Below are positions 35,401-44,840 of a stretch of DNA of 64,000 nt, one piece after another; position 1 is the first letter of the stretch; each line of letters opens with the position of its first letter. A program made the translations under genes and the position numbers. The stretch comes from Lentibacillus daqui (GTDB lineage Bacteria; Bacillota; Bacilli; Bacillales; Amphibacillaceae), in the NCBI RefSeq assembly GCF_027186265.1, contig NZ_CP114176.1, positions 2,046,001 to 2,110,000 on the forward strand, read 5' to 3'. The notes under the pieces were generated by a model that saw only the letters and a program-made list of their open reading frames with translations, was not told the origin of the DNA and made no database searches.

Positions 35401-36672
35401 ATACATAGGGGATTCCACACCTATGTAGCCTGCGCGAGGCAATCGCTTTTTGGCTTTCTTTCCGATATTAACTGTACTGTTGATATCTCTCGAAAGCGTT
35501 GTACCACAGTTTACACATGTAAAGCTGCGAATGGATGGATCCTTTTTCTCCTGATGATCGCAAACACAACAGGTTTTGGTTGTATCCCGTTCATCAATCT
35601 TTTGATAATGCTTGCCACTTTTCGCTTGCACCCAGTTTAATATACGGCGAAACTGTCCAACTGGTGTTTGATTTAACATGGCCCTTCTCATCGTCCCGTA
35701 CTTTGCCACATCGGGAGTTGGTGTATAGTCACCAATGTAAATGGCATCGTAACGCTTGGAAAAATAATGTGCATAGCTAAATAACAGCGTCTTCATTTGT
35801 TCTCGACGTTTTAATTGCGCCTTTTCCAAAGCACTATTGAGTCTCTTCCAACGTTTGCTTGGCTCAAAATAGGTGACGTTTGGGGTGCATACCAGCTTAT
35901 TAAATTTTTCACATTTGTCCCGTTTTGGTTTGATTTCATCGATTCGTTTATCCCAATACTTTAACAGTGCATTCATGGATTTCAATTCATATGATTTTCC
36001 ATCACTACCTAATCCTACTGCTAAATTCTTATGGTTAGGATCAAATACAATAAACGATTGTTCCTCCACCTTGGTGATTTCCTTGGCATCTTCTATTGTA
36101 AAAATGGCATAATACGAATCCAGATCCTTTGTAATGCGAAGGGTTTTGATTCTCTCCGTTTTGCTTAGTTCTACCGCTTCCACGAGTCCAACTTTGATTT
36201 TGATGGTCTTCTTAGCCTGTTCATCTGTTTTCCTTAATTCCTTGTATTCTTCATCTGTTAATTTGCCAAAACTTAAGGAAAGCAGATTGGTATCCAATAA
36301 TTTAAAACCTTTTTTTGGTTCATCATAATATAGCGAAAACCACTTCTTTTTCCATGAACGATATTTTGGTTTCTCATTCATTAATTTTGGATCAAAAAAT
36401 CGTTCATAGGCATCTTTTAACCGTAATGCCGTATTTTTCAATGGGGAGGAATGGACTTTAAACAAAAATGGGTTTTCCCCTTTTATTTTCGGTACTTCAT
36501 TCCTCAGGTTTCTGCCGGAAAGCAGTTTTTTCTTTTTTCCATTGCGATAATCTTCCTCCACCGCATCAAGCAATTGATTGTACAGCCAGTTGCACATTCT
36601 GGATTGAGAATCGAGTAACTGCTTGTTTTCTTTTGTAACCACCAATCGTACCTTTTTATTATACGTAAGCAT
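35329..36672 (-). CDS. tnpB: IS607-associated TnpB RNA-guided nuclease-like protein
   Basis: RuvC-type nuclease of the TnpB family. Counting from an upstream in-frame TTG (36687), the RuvC residues are Asp216 (VFDPNHKN), an acidic site in AIYIGDYTP (Asp320, where most TnpBs have Glu) and Asp401 (SRDINST). A four-cysteine zinc finger (Cys373/376 and Cys391/394) lies before the third RuvC motif. The ATG at 36672 overlaps the tnpA end by 14 bases and has GAGG upstream. The frame is intact, unlike tnpA. The function in the family is guided DNA cleavage that helps the element persist. Confidence 0.88.
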   Translation of the reverse strand: MLTYNKKVRLVVTKENKQLLDSQSRMCNWLYNQLLDAVEEDYRNGKKKKLLSGRNLRNEVPKIKGENPFLFKVHSSPLKNTALRLKDAYERFFDPKLMNEKPKYRSWKKKWFSLYYDEPKKGFKLLDTNLLSLSFGKLTDEEYKELRKTDEQAKKTIKIKVGLVEAVELSKTERIKTLRITKDLDSYYAIFTIEDAKEITKVEEQSFIVFDPNHKNLAVGLGSDGKSYELKSMNALLKYWDKRIDEIKPKRDKCEKFNKLVCTPNVTYFEPSKRWKRLNSALEKAQLKRREQMKTLLFSYAHYFSKRYDAIYIGDYTPTPDVAKYGTMRRAMLNQTPVGQFRRILNWVQAKSGKHYQKIDERDTTKTCCVCDHQEKKDPSIRSFTCVNCGTTLSRDINSTVNIGKKAKKRLPRAGYIGVESPMYTVWWDFKQAKIACGLTPSAGLGK

Positions 36673-37272
36673 GGCCGTTGTCCTCAATGACTTGTTTCAC
36701 CGCTTGTTGCAGTTTCTTTCGCTTGTGACTTCTGCTTCCATACAAGCGGCTGCTGAAGACAGTAATAATGGAAAGCATATCCTCGACTAACTCCTGCTCA
36801 TATGTTTTATCCTCTGTATGGTTGACGATTTCAATTTTCACATGATGGAAGGCACATATTTGTTCCAACAATTCATACCCAAAACGTAATAACCTATCCT
36901 TGTAGTTGACGACAACTTTCTCCACCTGATTGCTTTGCACCAGCCGGATTAATTCTTTTACCCCTTCTTATCGTAATTCAAACTACTTCCCAGATCTTTT
37001 ATAATACGAAACTGATATCCATTTGCAGAACAATACTGCGAAACGGTATGGACCTGCCTTTTTAACTCTTCCTTTTGGTCCGATGATGAGACACGGCAAT
37101 ACCCAATAACAATTTTGTCTTGAAGTGGTTTCAAATCACGCTTGATAGCACTGAGGTCTTCTACAGCATATCTTCTATGGCCACCGGTGGTTCGAGAGGA
37201 TGTTATCTCCCACCTTCTTAATGTAGTGGGATGAACACCAAGTATGCTGGATGCTTCATCGATGGTATACAT
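36659..37272 (-). pseudogene. tnpA: IS607-family serine recombinase TnpA, frameshifted
   Basis: N-terminal MerR-like helix-turn-helix (MYTIDEASSILGVHPTTLRRWE), then the serine-recombinase domain with catalytic Ser in IGYCRVSSSDQKEELKRQ. The frame stops at 36958, directly after SLNYDKKG. It resumes in the next frame as VKELIRLVQSNQVEKVVV and runs to 36659 with the family KDRLLRFGYELL motif. One additional G in the GGGG run at 36961-36964 would join them. Start ATG 37272 has GAGGAGG upstream. Confidence 0.85.
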
Positions 37273-37382
37273 TTTTGCGATCCTCCTCATTTTATTTCTA
37301 CTTACAAGGTTCGACATAAAATGCAAGAATCCTGCTAAAAGATAATTAATTTTAAATAATTTAGATTAAACTGTTTTGGAGC

Positions 37383-37745
37383 CCTTAACAAATCGTACTG
37401 ATACCGTTCTCTCCAGAATTCACTATAATGAAAATCAAATGGACAGGGATGTTGCCAATCTTTTAATTGTTTCTTACTTAAGAAACTTATTTCAACCGGA
37501 AACGGTGATTTAGAATGTTTTAAAATGAACTGCGCTAAAATCCTTTTAATCTCAACTTCCATTGTTTTATTTGTAACAACCAAAACATCAATATCGCTAC
37601 TGTTCGGATTAAAACCTCCCATTGCTAAGGAACCATGTATATAAAAACCCACGAAACCTTCTTTTATAATTTCCTTAATCCCTCTTTTAAGATTATAAAC
37701 AAAATTTTTCATGTGAGAGGGGCACGTTTTCCAATCATAGCCCAT
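37383..37745 (-). pseudogene. aminoglycoside nucleotidyltransferase-like gene, N-terminal fragment
   Basis: N-terminal 121 residues of a nucleotidyltransferase. The catalytic signature HGSLAMGGFNPNSSDIDVLVV (Gly-Ser, then Asp-x-Asp) spans ~37-57. GGGAG precedes the ATG at 37745. The gene is cut by the IS607 element after Arg121; the open frame continues 16 codons into the element and stops at 37335. The C-terminal part is at 34796-35228. The intact ancestor would be about 260 residues, the ANT(3'')/ANT(9) size class; the antibiotic specificity cannot be told. Confidence 0.82.
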
Positions 37746-37979
37746 TTTTGAAACTCCCTTATTCTTCTATTACCCTATTGTTATCCGATACAATAATGTT
37801 TATAGGACGTACCGATCCTTAGTCCATGCTTCAAGATGGTTTAATCCTTTGTCTATTGATAATTTTTCAGCTTTCTTTAACAGTTGTTTCCTAATGGAGC
37901 CAATTAAAATGATATTCAATTAAAGCTCCTGTTAATGAAACCTTATTTTTGTAAAGCTATTTGCCAAATACAATTGATT

Positions 37980-38246
37980 TCATCTTCTATGACTGCCAAA
38001 ATTCATTTTGTTTAATAACACAATACCGATTAAGGCTATAATAGAAGCTATAAATAGTGAAACACTAATCGCTCCCACTCCCATTCCTTCCCATCCGCCA
38101 ATAATAAAACTGATAAAAAATAAGACAATGCCAATAAAACCGAATGCTATTGGGAAAAGAATCTTTTTCTCAAGTCTTTTCGAAAATAGCGAAAGGAGAG
38201 TAATTGCTATAATAAAAATTATAGTCGAGATAAATAGGCTATGCAT
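37980..38246 (-). CDS. YesK-like membrane protein
   Basis: 88 residues, three membrane helices; the middle motif FFISFIIGGWEGMGVGAISVS matches the YesK family of bacilli. Function unknown. GAAGGGAT lies before the ATG. A short related-looking fragment lies just upstream on the same strand. Confidence 0.68.
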   Translation of the reverse strand: MHSLFISTIIFIIAITLLSLFSKRLEKKILFPIAFGFIGIVLFFISFIIGGWEGMGVGAISVSLFIASIIALIGIVLLNKMNFGSHRR

Positions 38247-38292
38247 ATATCCCTTCCTCTTTTTTGTTGATTAATGTTCTCAAGAAATTTAT

Positions 38293-38415
38293 CTATAAAA
38301 AAGCAATTATGCAAATTAATAATGATGTATCATTGGTTTGTTTTAACCACTTGGCAATAATGAAAATCAATAAAATTATTATAAAACCTAAGCCGATTGG
38401 TATAAATATATCCAT
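38293..38415 (-). CDS. short hydrophobic hypothetical protein or YesK-type remnant
   Basis: 40 codons (MDIFIPIGLGFIIILLIFII...), a single membrane helix, with GGTAGGTGG upstream of the ATG. It may be a small peptide or the N-terminal remnant of a second YesK-like gene, since it sits directly upstream of one and ends abruptly. Confidence 0.3.
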   Translation of the reverse strand: MDIFIPIGLGFIIILLIFIIAKWLKQTNDTSLLICIIAFL

Positions 38416-38528
38416 CCACTATCCACCTACCTTATTTTCGGTAATGCCTTCTAAGGTTATGCCAAAAAACGCATAAATACTTAATAGATAGTAACTAAAT
38501 TCTGGCAATGTGGACGTTTGTGAGACAC

Positions 38529-38685
38529 TCACAGTTCAAGCATTACTATCTGCTCGCAAATCCGATTTACAATCTCTGATACCGGTTCTGATCCATCAAC
38601 AATGATATCAGAGTTCGGCTTAATCGTATTTAACATCTCAATATAACCTTTTCTACCTCGGGAGATGTAATTTTCCATATCGGAC
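38529..38685 (-). pseudogene. P-loop kinase gene, C-terminal fragment
   Basis: Reads ENYISRGRKGYIEMLNTIKP... to a TGA at 38529. It continues the N-terminal fragment at 40371-40772 exactly across one copy of the duplicated CATATCGGAC (SVENVLSDM joined to ENYISRG). The ISLre2-family element lies between. Confidence 0.82.
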
Positions 38686-40370
38686 GTATGTGTCAAGTTT
38701 TTCTCGATGTTGCTTTCATACCAATATTTCAGGCACCATCATTTTGTACACTTTATTCGGGCTACCGCGCTGTCGCTTGCTGGCCCCGATTTTGAGGTAA
38801 CGTTCTAAAGCCCAAGAACGTAACCCCTAAATCAGGGTATCATTTATTTAAAGCTCTTAACTAAATTACCCATGGCTGTTGAATGAGCCGTATATAAGCC
38901 TATAGCGCCTTGTCTGGCTCCCACTGATGGACGAGTTGGGTTACGTAGGATCTGCGACATTCTAACTGCTTTTTTAATTTCTCGTTGCTTTCTAGCGCTT
39001 CTGTGTTGATGTTTTAGGTACACATCTCTAAGTGTTTGATTTAAAATCCCTTGTTTCACTTTAACCATGGCTTCTCCGCCCTCTGAACTCCAATGCATCC
39101 CTCTTTTTTTCATACGAAAAGAAATGTGTCTTTGATTTGATTCCATCGCTCCCAAACTTCTTGCGTCTTTTGGTGGGTTTTCAACGACTTCTCGCCAGTC
39201 AAAAATCCGTTCCCAATTATTCATAACATACGTACGAAATGCTTTTACCTTTTCTATTTTTTTTGTATCGTCTAGGGTACTCTCATACGTATCTAGCCAT
39301 AATATAAAAGCATCCCGGTCATGTTCTTTTAGTGCCTTTTTAACGCCATCCTTATACTTACTCCGTTCGCCACCTAAAGCACGATTTACAGCCTGTGAAA
39401 CATGATAATGATCCAACTGATTCAAGACAGAGAAATGAGATTGTGAAAAGGCCTCTTGGAACTTCTCGGCCGTATATCCTAATCCTCCATCACTGTTTGT
39501 GACCACCCGCGTAGCCTCCAGTGAATAACGATGGGCTGTAAGGGATTGTACTTCATTCCAAAAGTCTGGGGTTGATTGTGTCGTCATGATGACTTTGGGT
39601 TCTCGTAAAGCGACTCGTTTTCCATTTTTCTCCCAACCTTCATGAACAATGGCATGGTGCACTTCCAGGCTTTTTTCTTCACTGTACTACGCACAAAAAC
39701 ACCGTCTGCCTCCGCATATAGATACTCCACCTTTTTCCCCTCCGGCAGGAAAGCAGCCTCATCCAACTCAATTACCATTTCTTCATCCGCCTGTGCCTGC
39801 GCTTTCCCAACACGTCTTACAATGCTTCCAACCGTTGTGTGACTGAGGTTAACTGCAGTCCATTCTTTTAAAACACGTGCTGTTTCCCGGTATGTACTTT
39901 GACTAGCAAGTTCTGCCACTTTTACTTCCACTAATGGACTATGTCGTTGGCTCTTTCGTATTCCCAACCATTCATCAAAGGGATAATGAGAATCTCCCTT
40001 CTCATCACCCATAAGCGTGTGACAAAAACACACTGACCCAAAGGTGAATTGAATTGTTTTCCAATCATCTCGCTTCACTGTCCAACCCATCGCTTGCTTC
40101 TCTTTCTTAATGACTTGATTCAATCCAGTAAATACTTCTCCCAATTTAGAAGCAAATACCTCATACATAAACAATCGGATACTTTCCTCTAATTCAATCA
40201 AATTACAGGTATCCTTTATTAACTCATTAATATTTGATATAATATTCCCCATGAAAAGGCCTCTCTCTAAAATGTATTTGCCCAGTCAAAGCATACATTT
40301 TATGATAGAGTGCCTTTTCTTTTTTGGCTAGAATATCGCTCAAATAACCTCGAGAAATATTTTACACTTA
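38686..40370 (-). mobile_element. ISLre2-family insertion sequence, ~1.69 kb
   Basis: Flanked by the direct repeat CATATCGGAC (38676-38685 and 40371-40380), a target duplication of 9-10 bases; the family usually makes 9. The ends are imperfect inverted repeats sharing TGT-AA-TTTCTCGA-GTT over about 27 bases. It carries one transposase gene in minus orientation, broken by a frameshift. It was inserted into a kinase gene that reads through perfectly when the element and one repeat copy are removed. Confidence 0.88.
38844..40252 (-). pseudogene. ISLre2-family (UPF0236) transposase, frameshifted
   Basis: Full-length transposase of ~470 codons in two frames. The first part (to ~39650) includes the N-terminal region up to the catalytic-domain EADGVFVRSTVKKK. 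The second continues with EVHHAIVHEGWEKNGKR, VTNSDGGLGY, DHYHVSQAV and the C-terminal basic KHQHRSARKQ. Adding one A to the A6 run around 39672-39677 makes a single frame. The A run could allow slippage, but programmed frameshifting is not described for this family as far as I know. Confidence 0.86.
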
Positions 40371-40772
40371 CATATCGGACAGGACATTTTCAACTGATCC
40401 CGTTCTAAAATCTCTGGTAACACGGCGTGCTAGTGCAATATCTAATGGGGTGTCAATAAATACAGCAAGGTCAATGAATTCACTTGTTTTAATATGCTTA
40501 TAGGCAAATGGAAAATCCAAGACAATGTAATTAAGCCGTTGGTTACGTAGTACCTCCAAATCCTTTATAAGGGGTTCCAAATCCCATAAGTTATAATTGG
40601 ATCCATTCTCTACCCAATTTACAATGTTCTCGGGCCCAGCAAAATCATAGTCATCAAAATAAAGCGCCTTTGAATTATGCAATTTCTGACTTAAGTGTGT
40701 TGTGATCGTTGTTTTTCCTCCGCCAGAAACCCCAGCAACAGCAATAATATAAGGGGAATCTTTTTCTCTCAT
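40371..40772 (-). pseudogene. P-loop (uridine-kinase-like) kinase gene, N-terminal fragment
   Basis: N-terminal ~134 residues with Walker A GVSGGGKTTITT, FDDYDFAGP and the LID-like ALARRVTRDFRTGS; uridine kinase/AAA-type P-loop phosphotransferase. ATG 40772 has GTGAAGG nine bases upstream. It is truncated by the ISLre2 insertion within VLSDM; the remainder lies at 38529-38685. The intact protein would be about 183 residues. Confidence 0.82.
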
Positions 40773-40924
40773 AAAATCCATCCTTCACAATTCTCTTGTA
40801 CTTCAACATAATGGCTCATTGAGGAAAAAGAAAACGGTTATCCACCCTGATTGGAAAAACCATTGCCATAACATCCTTTTTCCTTCTCATTCTTTTTCCA
40901 ACATACATGACTTTTCAATTTTTC

Positions 40925-41380
40925 TCACCTTGACTGATTTGATTTCAGATATTCAGCAACCTCTTTTGGTACTTTGAAATTAAATGAATAACTTTTTAAA
41001 CTAAATTCAATATGTGGGACATCTTTGTATGTTGTCATAGCAGCAACTTCATTTAAATTATCATTTTGATTTTCTGACTCCCCAGGTTTAACAGTATCTT
41101 TTTGATACATTTTAAATGTTTTTCCCTTAGTAGCACCTAAAAGGGGATCTGTTGAATCCCACTCATCAATTTGTAACATCTTAACAAAGTTATCAATATC
41201 ATTGTCGTCTGAAATTGTTGTAATGACACCGGAACCATCTGATAAGATTACTTCAACTTTTTACGTTTTTTCAAAAACTATCTGTAAGATCACTATCATC
41301 ATTTTTCTTTCCTGTACCACACCCCATCAGTAAAATTGATACGCTTACCACAAACAAAAACATCACAGACCTTTTTTCAT
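40925..41380 (-). pseudogene. small lipoprotein gene with several frameshifts
   Basis: A lipoprotein signal peptide (SILLMGCGTGKK, lipobox Cys) is followed in other frames by VEVILSDGSGVITTIS and then the open 84-codon stretch ending at 40925. Extra single bases in A6 near 41372-41377, in T5 and in A5 near 41261-41276 would give one frame of ~150 codons starting at ATG 41380 (AAGGGG upstream). I do not recognise the family. Confidence 0.6.
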
Positions 41381-41570
41381 AATAAATGCACCCCTTTCTG
41401 CACTTACGGTGAATTTTAAAGAAGGTTTCATCTGGTCCACAATCTGGCCTGATAATTGAATATGCTATTCAGCTAAAGCACTCCTTAGTCAAGGATATTT
41501 CTACAACGTTGTGTGATATAGCAATATTGCGGAAACATAACCAAAACTCCACAAGCAATCTACTAACACA

Positions 41571-42167
41571 TTAACTAGATGATGTTGGATAACCGAACGA
41601 ACCATTCTTTAAGCGTACCTTTGTATAGATACAATCATCCCTAAGATCACCCAACAGATCGATGAAATTATTTTTTAATATTGCTTCCAAGTGATAACCA
41701 CAACGCTCAGCAACCCTGCAACTGGCAACATTCCTAGTGTCACAACGTATTTCGATACGATTGGCTTGAATATTCCTAAAAGCAAATTGTGTCAAACCGT
41801 CCACTGCTTCGCTCATATATCCTTGTCCAGAAGCAGACTCCCTTATCCAGTAACCAATTTCAAAAAGGCGCACTTGCCAATCTACCTTTACCAGGCTACA
41901 GGTACCAATGAACTCTCCAGAAGACTTATCCAGCATATAAAAAGCAAATGAATCACGCAATAAAAAATTTGCTCGATGTTTACGAGCATTTGCTTCAGTC
42001 TCTTCAATTTCTGGAATATGATCAGCCCATTTCATCCACTTATGTAAAGATTCATATGACTCTCTTATTGCCTCATTAACTACAGCTCCATCGCCAATCC
42101 GAGGCGCCCGCAATAATAGTCGTTCGGTTTCAAATTGTTCCGGTATATCAAAAAGAATTGGATTCAT
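41571..42167 (-). CDS. GNAT family N-acetyltransferase, RimJ/RimL type
   Basis: 198 residues. N-terminal FETERLLLRAPRIGDG, the central EIGYWIRESASGQGYMSEAV acetyl-CoA loop and NRIEIRCDTRNVASCRVAERCGY are typical of the RimJ/RimL group that acetylates protein N-termini or small amines. GAGGTGAG precedes the ATG. The substrate is unknown. Confidence 0.88.
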   Translation of the reverse strand: MNPILFDIPEQFETERLLLRAPRIGDGAVVNEAIRESYESLHKWMKWADHIPEIEETEANARKHRANFLLRDSFAFYMLDKSSGEFIGTCSLVKVDWQVRLFEIGYWIRESASGQGYMSEAVDGLTQFAFRNIQANRIEIRCDTRNVASCRVAERCGYHLEAILKNNFIDLLGDLRDDCIYTKVRLKNGSFGYPTSSS

Positions 42168-42205
42168 TATCTCACCTCAACGTATACAAATTTTTGATTC
42201 TAACA

Positions 42206-42926
42206 TCAATCATAAAGGTCATAAGGTTTTTGGTCTTCCTCCCATACAACAACCTTTCCAGTTCTTGGACTCTTGATAAGCTCTCTGACTTTGTTTGCAA
42301 TATCGTCTGAACTTAAAATATTCTCTGGAATGTCGGCAGGATCCATATTTTCTCTTGTTTTTTGAGAGGTTGGAGTATCAACCCAGCCCAGGCAGAATGT
42401 GTTTATTTTTACATTTTGCTGAATAAGCTGATCAGATATTGCAGTGGTTAGCCTTATGACAGCTGCTTTGCTTACAGCATATTCTGGAGAATCATGCGGT
42501 TCATTTCCTACGCCTGCCATCGATGAAATATTGATAATATCGCCACCGCTATCCATGGTTTTTATTGCGCTTTGAACGCCTTGCATGACACCTTTTAGGT
42601 TGAGGTCAATTACTTCGCTCCACTGTTTTATTTCAACATCCGGAAAACAAACATCACCGACACCCCCGGCATTATTTACAAATACCGAAATCGAACCAGT
42701 CTCTCTATAAAATATGATAAATTAGTCCTGAAAACCCCTTCAAATTAGTGATATCCATCTTAAAGAAGAAAGCTTCCCCGTATTTCTCATTGATTTCTTT
42801 TACAGTCTGCTGACCAGTGTCTTGCTGTTTATCAATAATGAATACTCTGTACCCGTCTTCAGCTAATTTAATTGCAATGCTCCTTCCAATGCCTTGTGCG
42901 CCACCTGTTACAACTGCATTAAGCAA
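42206..42926 (-). pseudogene. short-chain dehydrogenase/reductase, frameshifted
   Basis: SDR fold. Cofactor motif VTGGAQGIGRSIAIK at the N-terminus (TTG start 42926 with AGGAGAGG). After LIYH the frame breaks near 42709-42713 and continues with YRETGSISVFVNNAGG, IINISSMAGVG and the catalytic YAVSK. Removing one T from the TTTT run joins the halves. All catalytic motifs are otherwise present, so either the gene is recently broken or the sequence has an extra T. Confidence 0.85.
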
Positions 42927-43059
42927 TATATCCTCTCCTTAAAAGTCATCTTAATACTATAAATTTTAACATGTACTGTTTAACATTTTGTCCTTTCATG
43001 TAAAACAAAAAGTAGTCCTAATCCAGATTTAGCACCCGCAAAAAAAGGAATATCCCCGT

Positions 43060-43644
43060 CTATTTTGAGGATGAGCTAAGATTACCTTTTACAAAATTCC
43101 AGCTGGAGTATTCTCTATTTAAAAAATCAACCTTTGTATTCCAATCTTTCATTTTTAGTTGCTTAATTGGTTTAATTTGAGGAACATCATCAATAACTTC
43201 ATACCCCCATTCAAAACCAATCACATAATAAACATTCGTTGTCCTAATTATGTTTCCCACAGCTACCAAAAAAGACTGTGCCGTCCAGTTCACATTACTT
43301 ACATTTATCATACACGGGGCATCAAATAATGTTGGATTGTTTCCGAAGCTAAAAAAGGGCATATCTATCCCTTTAAAAAGAGCACCAACATCGACAAATG
43401 AACTTTGATAGTTATCATCTTTAATATCCATATCAACAGTCTGAATCCATCCAAAAACTGAATTATATCCTTTACCATTGTAAGAGACACTCGCTTCACA
43501 CACCGGAAAATTCTTAGCTATTTCGATATCAAAAGGCAAATCTAAACTTAAAAATCCCCAAAACTTTGGATCTTTATTGATACCATACTTAATATTCACC
43601 TTTCCCGAATAATTTCTTGTGAAGAATGCTAATTCATGACTCAC
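43060..43644 (-). CDS. hypothetical protein
   Basis: 194 residues, soluble, rich in aromatic residues, with no motif I recognise. N-terminal ELAFFTRNYSGKVNIKYGI and the internal TLFDAPCMINVSNVNW are distinctive. The predicted start is a GTG at 43644; a good site (GAGGGGGA) lies ~25 bases upstream, which suggests the true start may be displaced by an indel. Function unknown. Confidence 0.6.
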   Translation of the reverse strand: MSHELAFFTRNYSGKVNIKYGINKDPKFWGFLSLDLPFDIEIAKNFPVCEASVSYNGKGYNSVFGWIQTVDMDIKDDNYQSSFVDVGALFKGIDMPFFSFGNNPTLFDAPCMINVSNVNWTAQSFLVAVGNIIRTTNVYYVIGFEWGYEVIDDVPQIKPIKQLKMKDWNTKVDFLNREYSSWNFVKGNLSSSSK

Positions 43645-44186
43645 GCATAGATTTTTAATTATTTATTCCCCCTCAAAATTTCTCGAGTTCCTTATTCAAC
43701 AAAATAGTCCAATAGCAAGGGTAAAGGAACTTACTTCGAATGTTGTATCTGAGTCAGCCGAGGTCGTTTCGCTTCAAAGACTGTTACACCAGTTACACCT
43801 GCTGTAGTCAATAAAGCAAGTTTTCCATGTTCGGACATAAATTTCAGACCACTTCTAAATCAGGGAGCTGTACGTCATCCATACTGCTCTGATATCGATG
43901 TTAAAACTGGCTTTGATACTGTTTACAGCTACGCCTAAGGCATTTGCAAGTTCATTTAAATTCGCATGATCGATTTCACCTTCGATTCGGGTAACATAAA
44001 AAACAATTTATCTCCATCCAAAATAATATTGACTAATCCGATTCCACTTTCTTGTACCAAACGTCCCGATGCCTTTTACAAAAGCCGATCCCAAAGTAGG
44101 TGAGCGACAAAAGGTAGCTCATTATAGGCTAATTTCAGAGTAATCCAAAATATATTGATGAAAGCGCCCGATAAAAGAAGATCATA
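43645..44186. other. decayed region, ~540 bases
   Basis: No intact gene. Minus-strand fragments such as EGEIDHANLNELANALGVAVNSIKASFNID and a 35-codon piece starting MSEHGKLALLTTAG appear in different frames separated by stops. This looks like one or two degraded genes. I could not identify the family. Confidence 0.4.
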
Positions 44187-44582
44187 TCATGGCGCAACAA
44201 GCTCTACCTTTATTCTATCGGGGTCTTCAAAATAAAGGGCGTAATGGTCTTCACCCCCAGCAAATGGGTGCTTATCTTTATAAAGGATATTGATTCCTTT
44301 ATTATTTATCTTTTCAGTCATTTCATCGACATGTTCTCGTGAATATGCGTAAAATGCTAAATGATTAAGTCCGACCCGGCACCTATGATATGGAACACCC
44401 AAAAACCTTTCTTCCGTTTGTACAAAGACGATATAGATATCTCCTAATTTCCAACTTTGTCCGCCATTCCATTCTTGAAATGTGCTATACCCAAGTTCTT
44501 CGAGAAACCATCCCCAAAATTCAACCGATCTCCTTAAATCTGAAACGTATATCTCAATATGGTGAAGTAATCCCTTGCTCAA
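44187..44582 (-). CDS. VOC (glyoxalase/bleomycin resistance) superfamily protein
   Basis: 131 residues forming two beta-alpha-beta-beta-beta modules: LLHHIEIYVSDLRRSVEFW at the N-terminus, VGLNHLAFYAYSREHVDEM in the middle and ALYFEDPDRIKVELV at the end. Metal-ligand positions His (HHIEI), His (NHLAF) and Glu (VELV) are present. TTG start with GGGGGG upstream. Substrate unknown; metallothiol resistance or dioxygenase-like functions are possible. Confidence 0.83.
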   Translation of the reverse strand: MSKGLLHHIEIYVSDLRRSVEFWGWFLEELGYSTFQEWNGGQSWKLGDIYIVFVQTEERFLGVPYHRCRVGLNHLAFYAYSREHVDEMTEKINNKGINILYKDKHPFAGGEDHYALYFEDPDRIKVELVAP

Positions 44583-44840
44583 AAAGCACCCCCCTTTTGT
44601 GTGTATTAAAGTAATTGTTTAAAAGAAGCGCATTCTTATTCGAATATGTGCCTCTTTGGAGCAGAATCTATTTTTTTGTGGATGGTAACCCCCCTTGAAA
44701 TCACACCGTAGAACTTGTCGGGACTGATTCCCTGTTCAATATAGCTTCAGAGGTCTTATGCAGTTTTCGCGCCTCGTTCGCTCAATACCAACTTACCAAT
44801 ACTTTAAAAATAAAAGCGGGGATTATTGGAAAATCCTAAA

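Larger units (their letters stand above)
35229..37382 (-). mobile_element. IS607-family insertion sequence (tnpA + tnpB), ~2.15 kb
   Basis: Complete element of the serine-recombinase IS607 family with tnpA and an overlapping tnpB, both minus strand. The boundaries follow from the interrupted gene: excision of 35229-37382 restores the frame of the nucleotidyltransferase. Both junctions are G-rich (GGG at the tnpA end, GG at the tnpB end), and there is no target duplication, as expected for IS607. Exact ends could shift by a base or two because of the shared Gs. tnpA carries a frameshift, so self-mobility is doubtful. Confidence 0.82.

Noticed and set aside
35194..35640. 148-codon plus-strand frame across the tnpB 3' end
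   Set aside because: Antisense to tnpB and to the nucleotidyltransferase fragment; composition follows the minus-strand genes.
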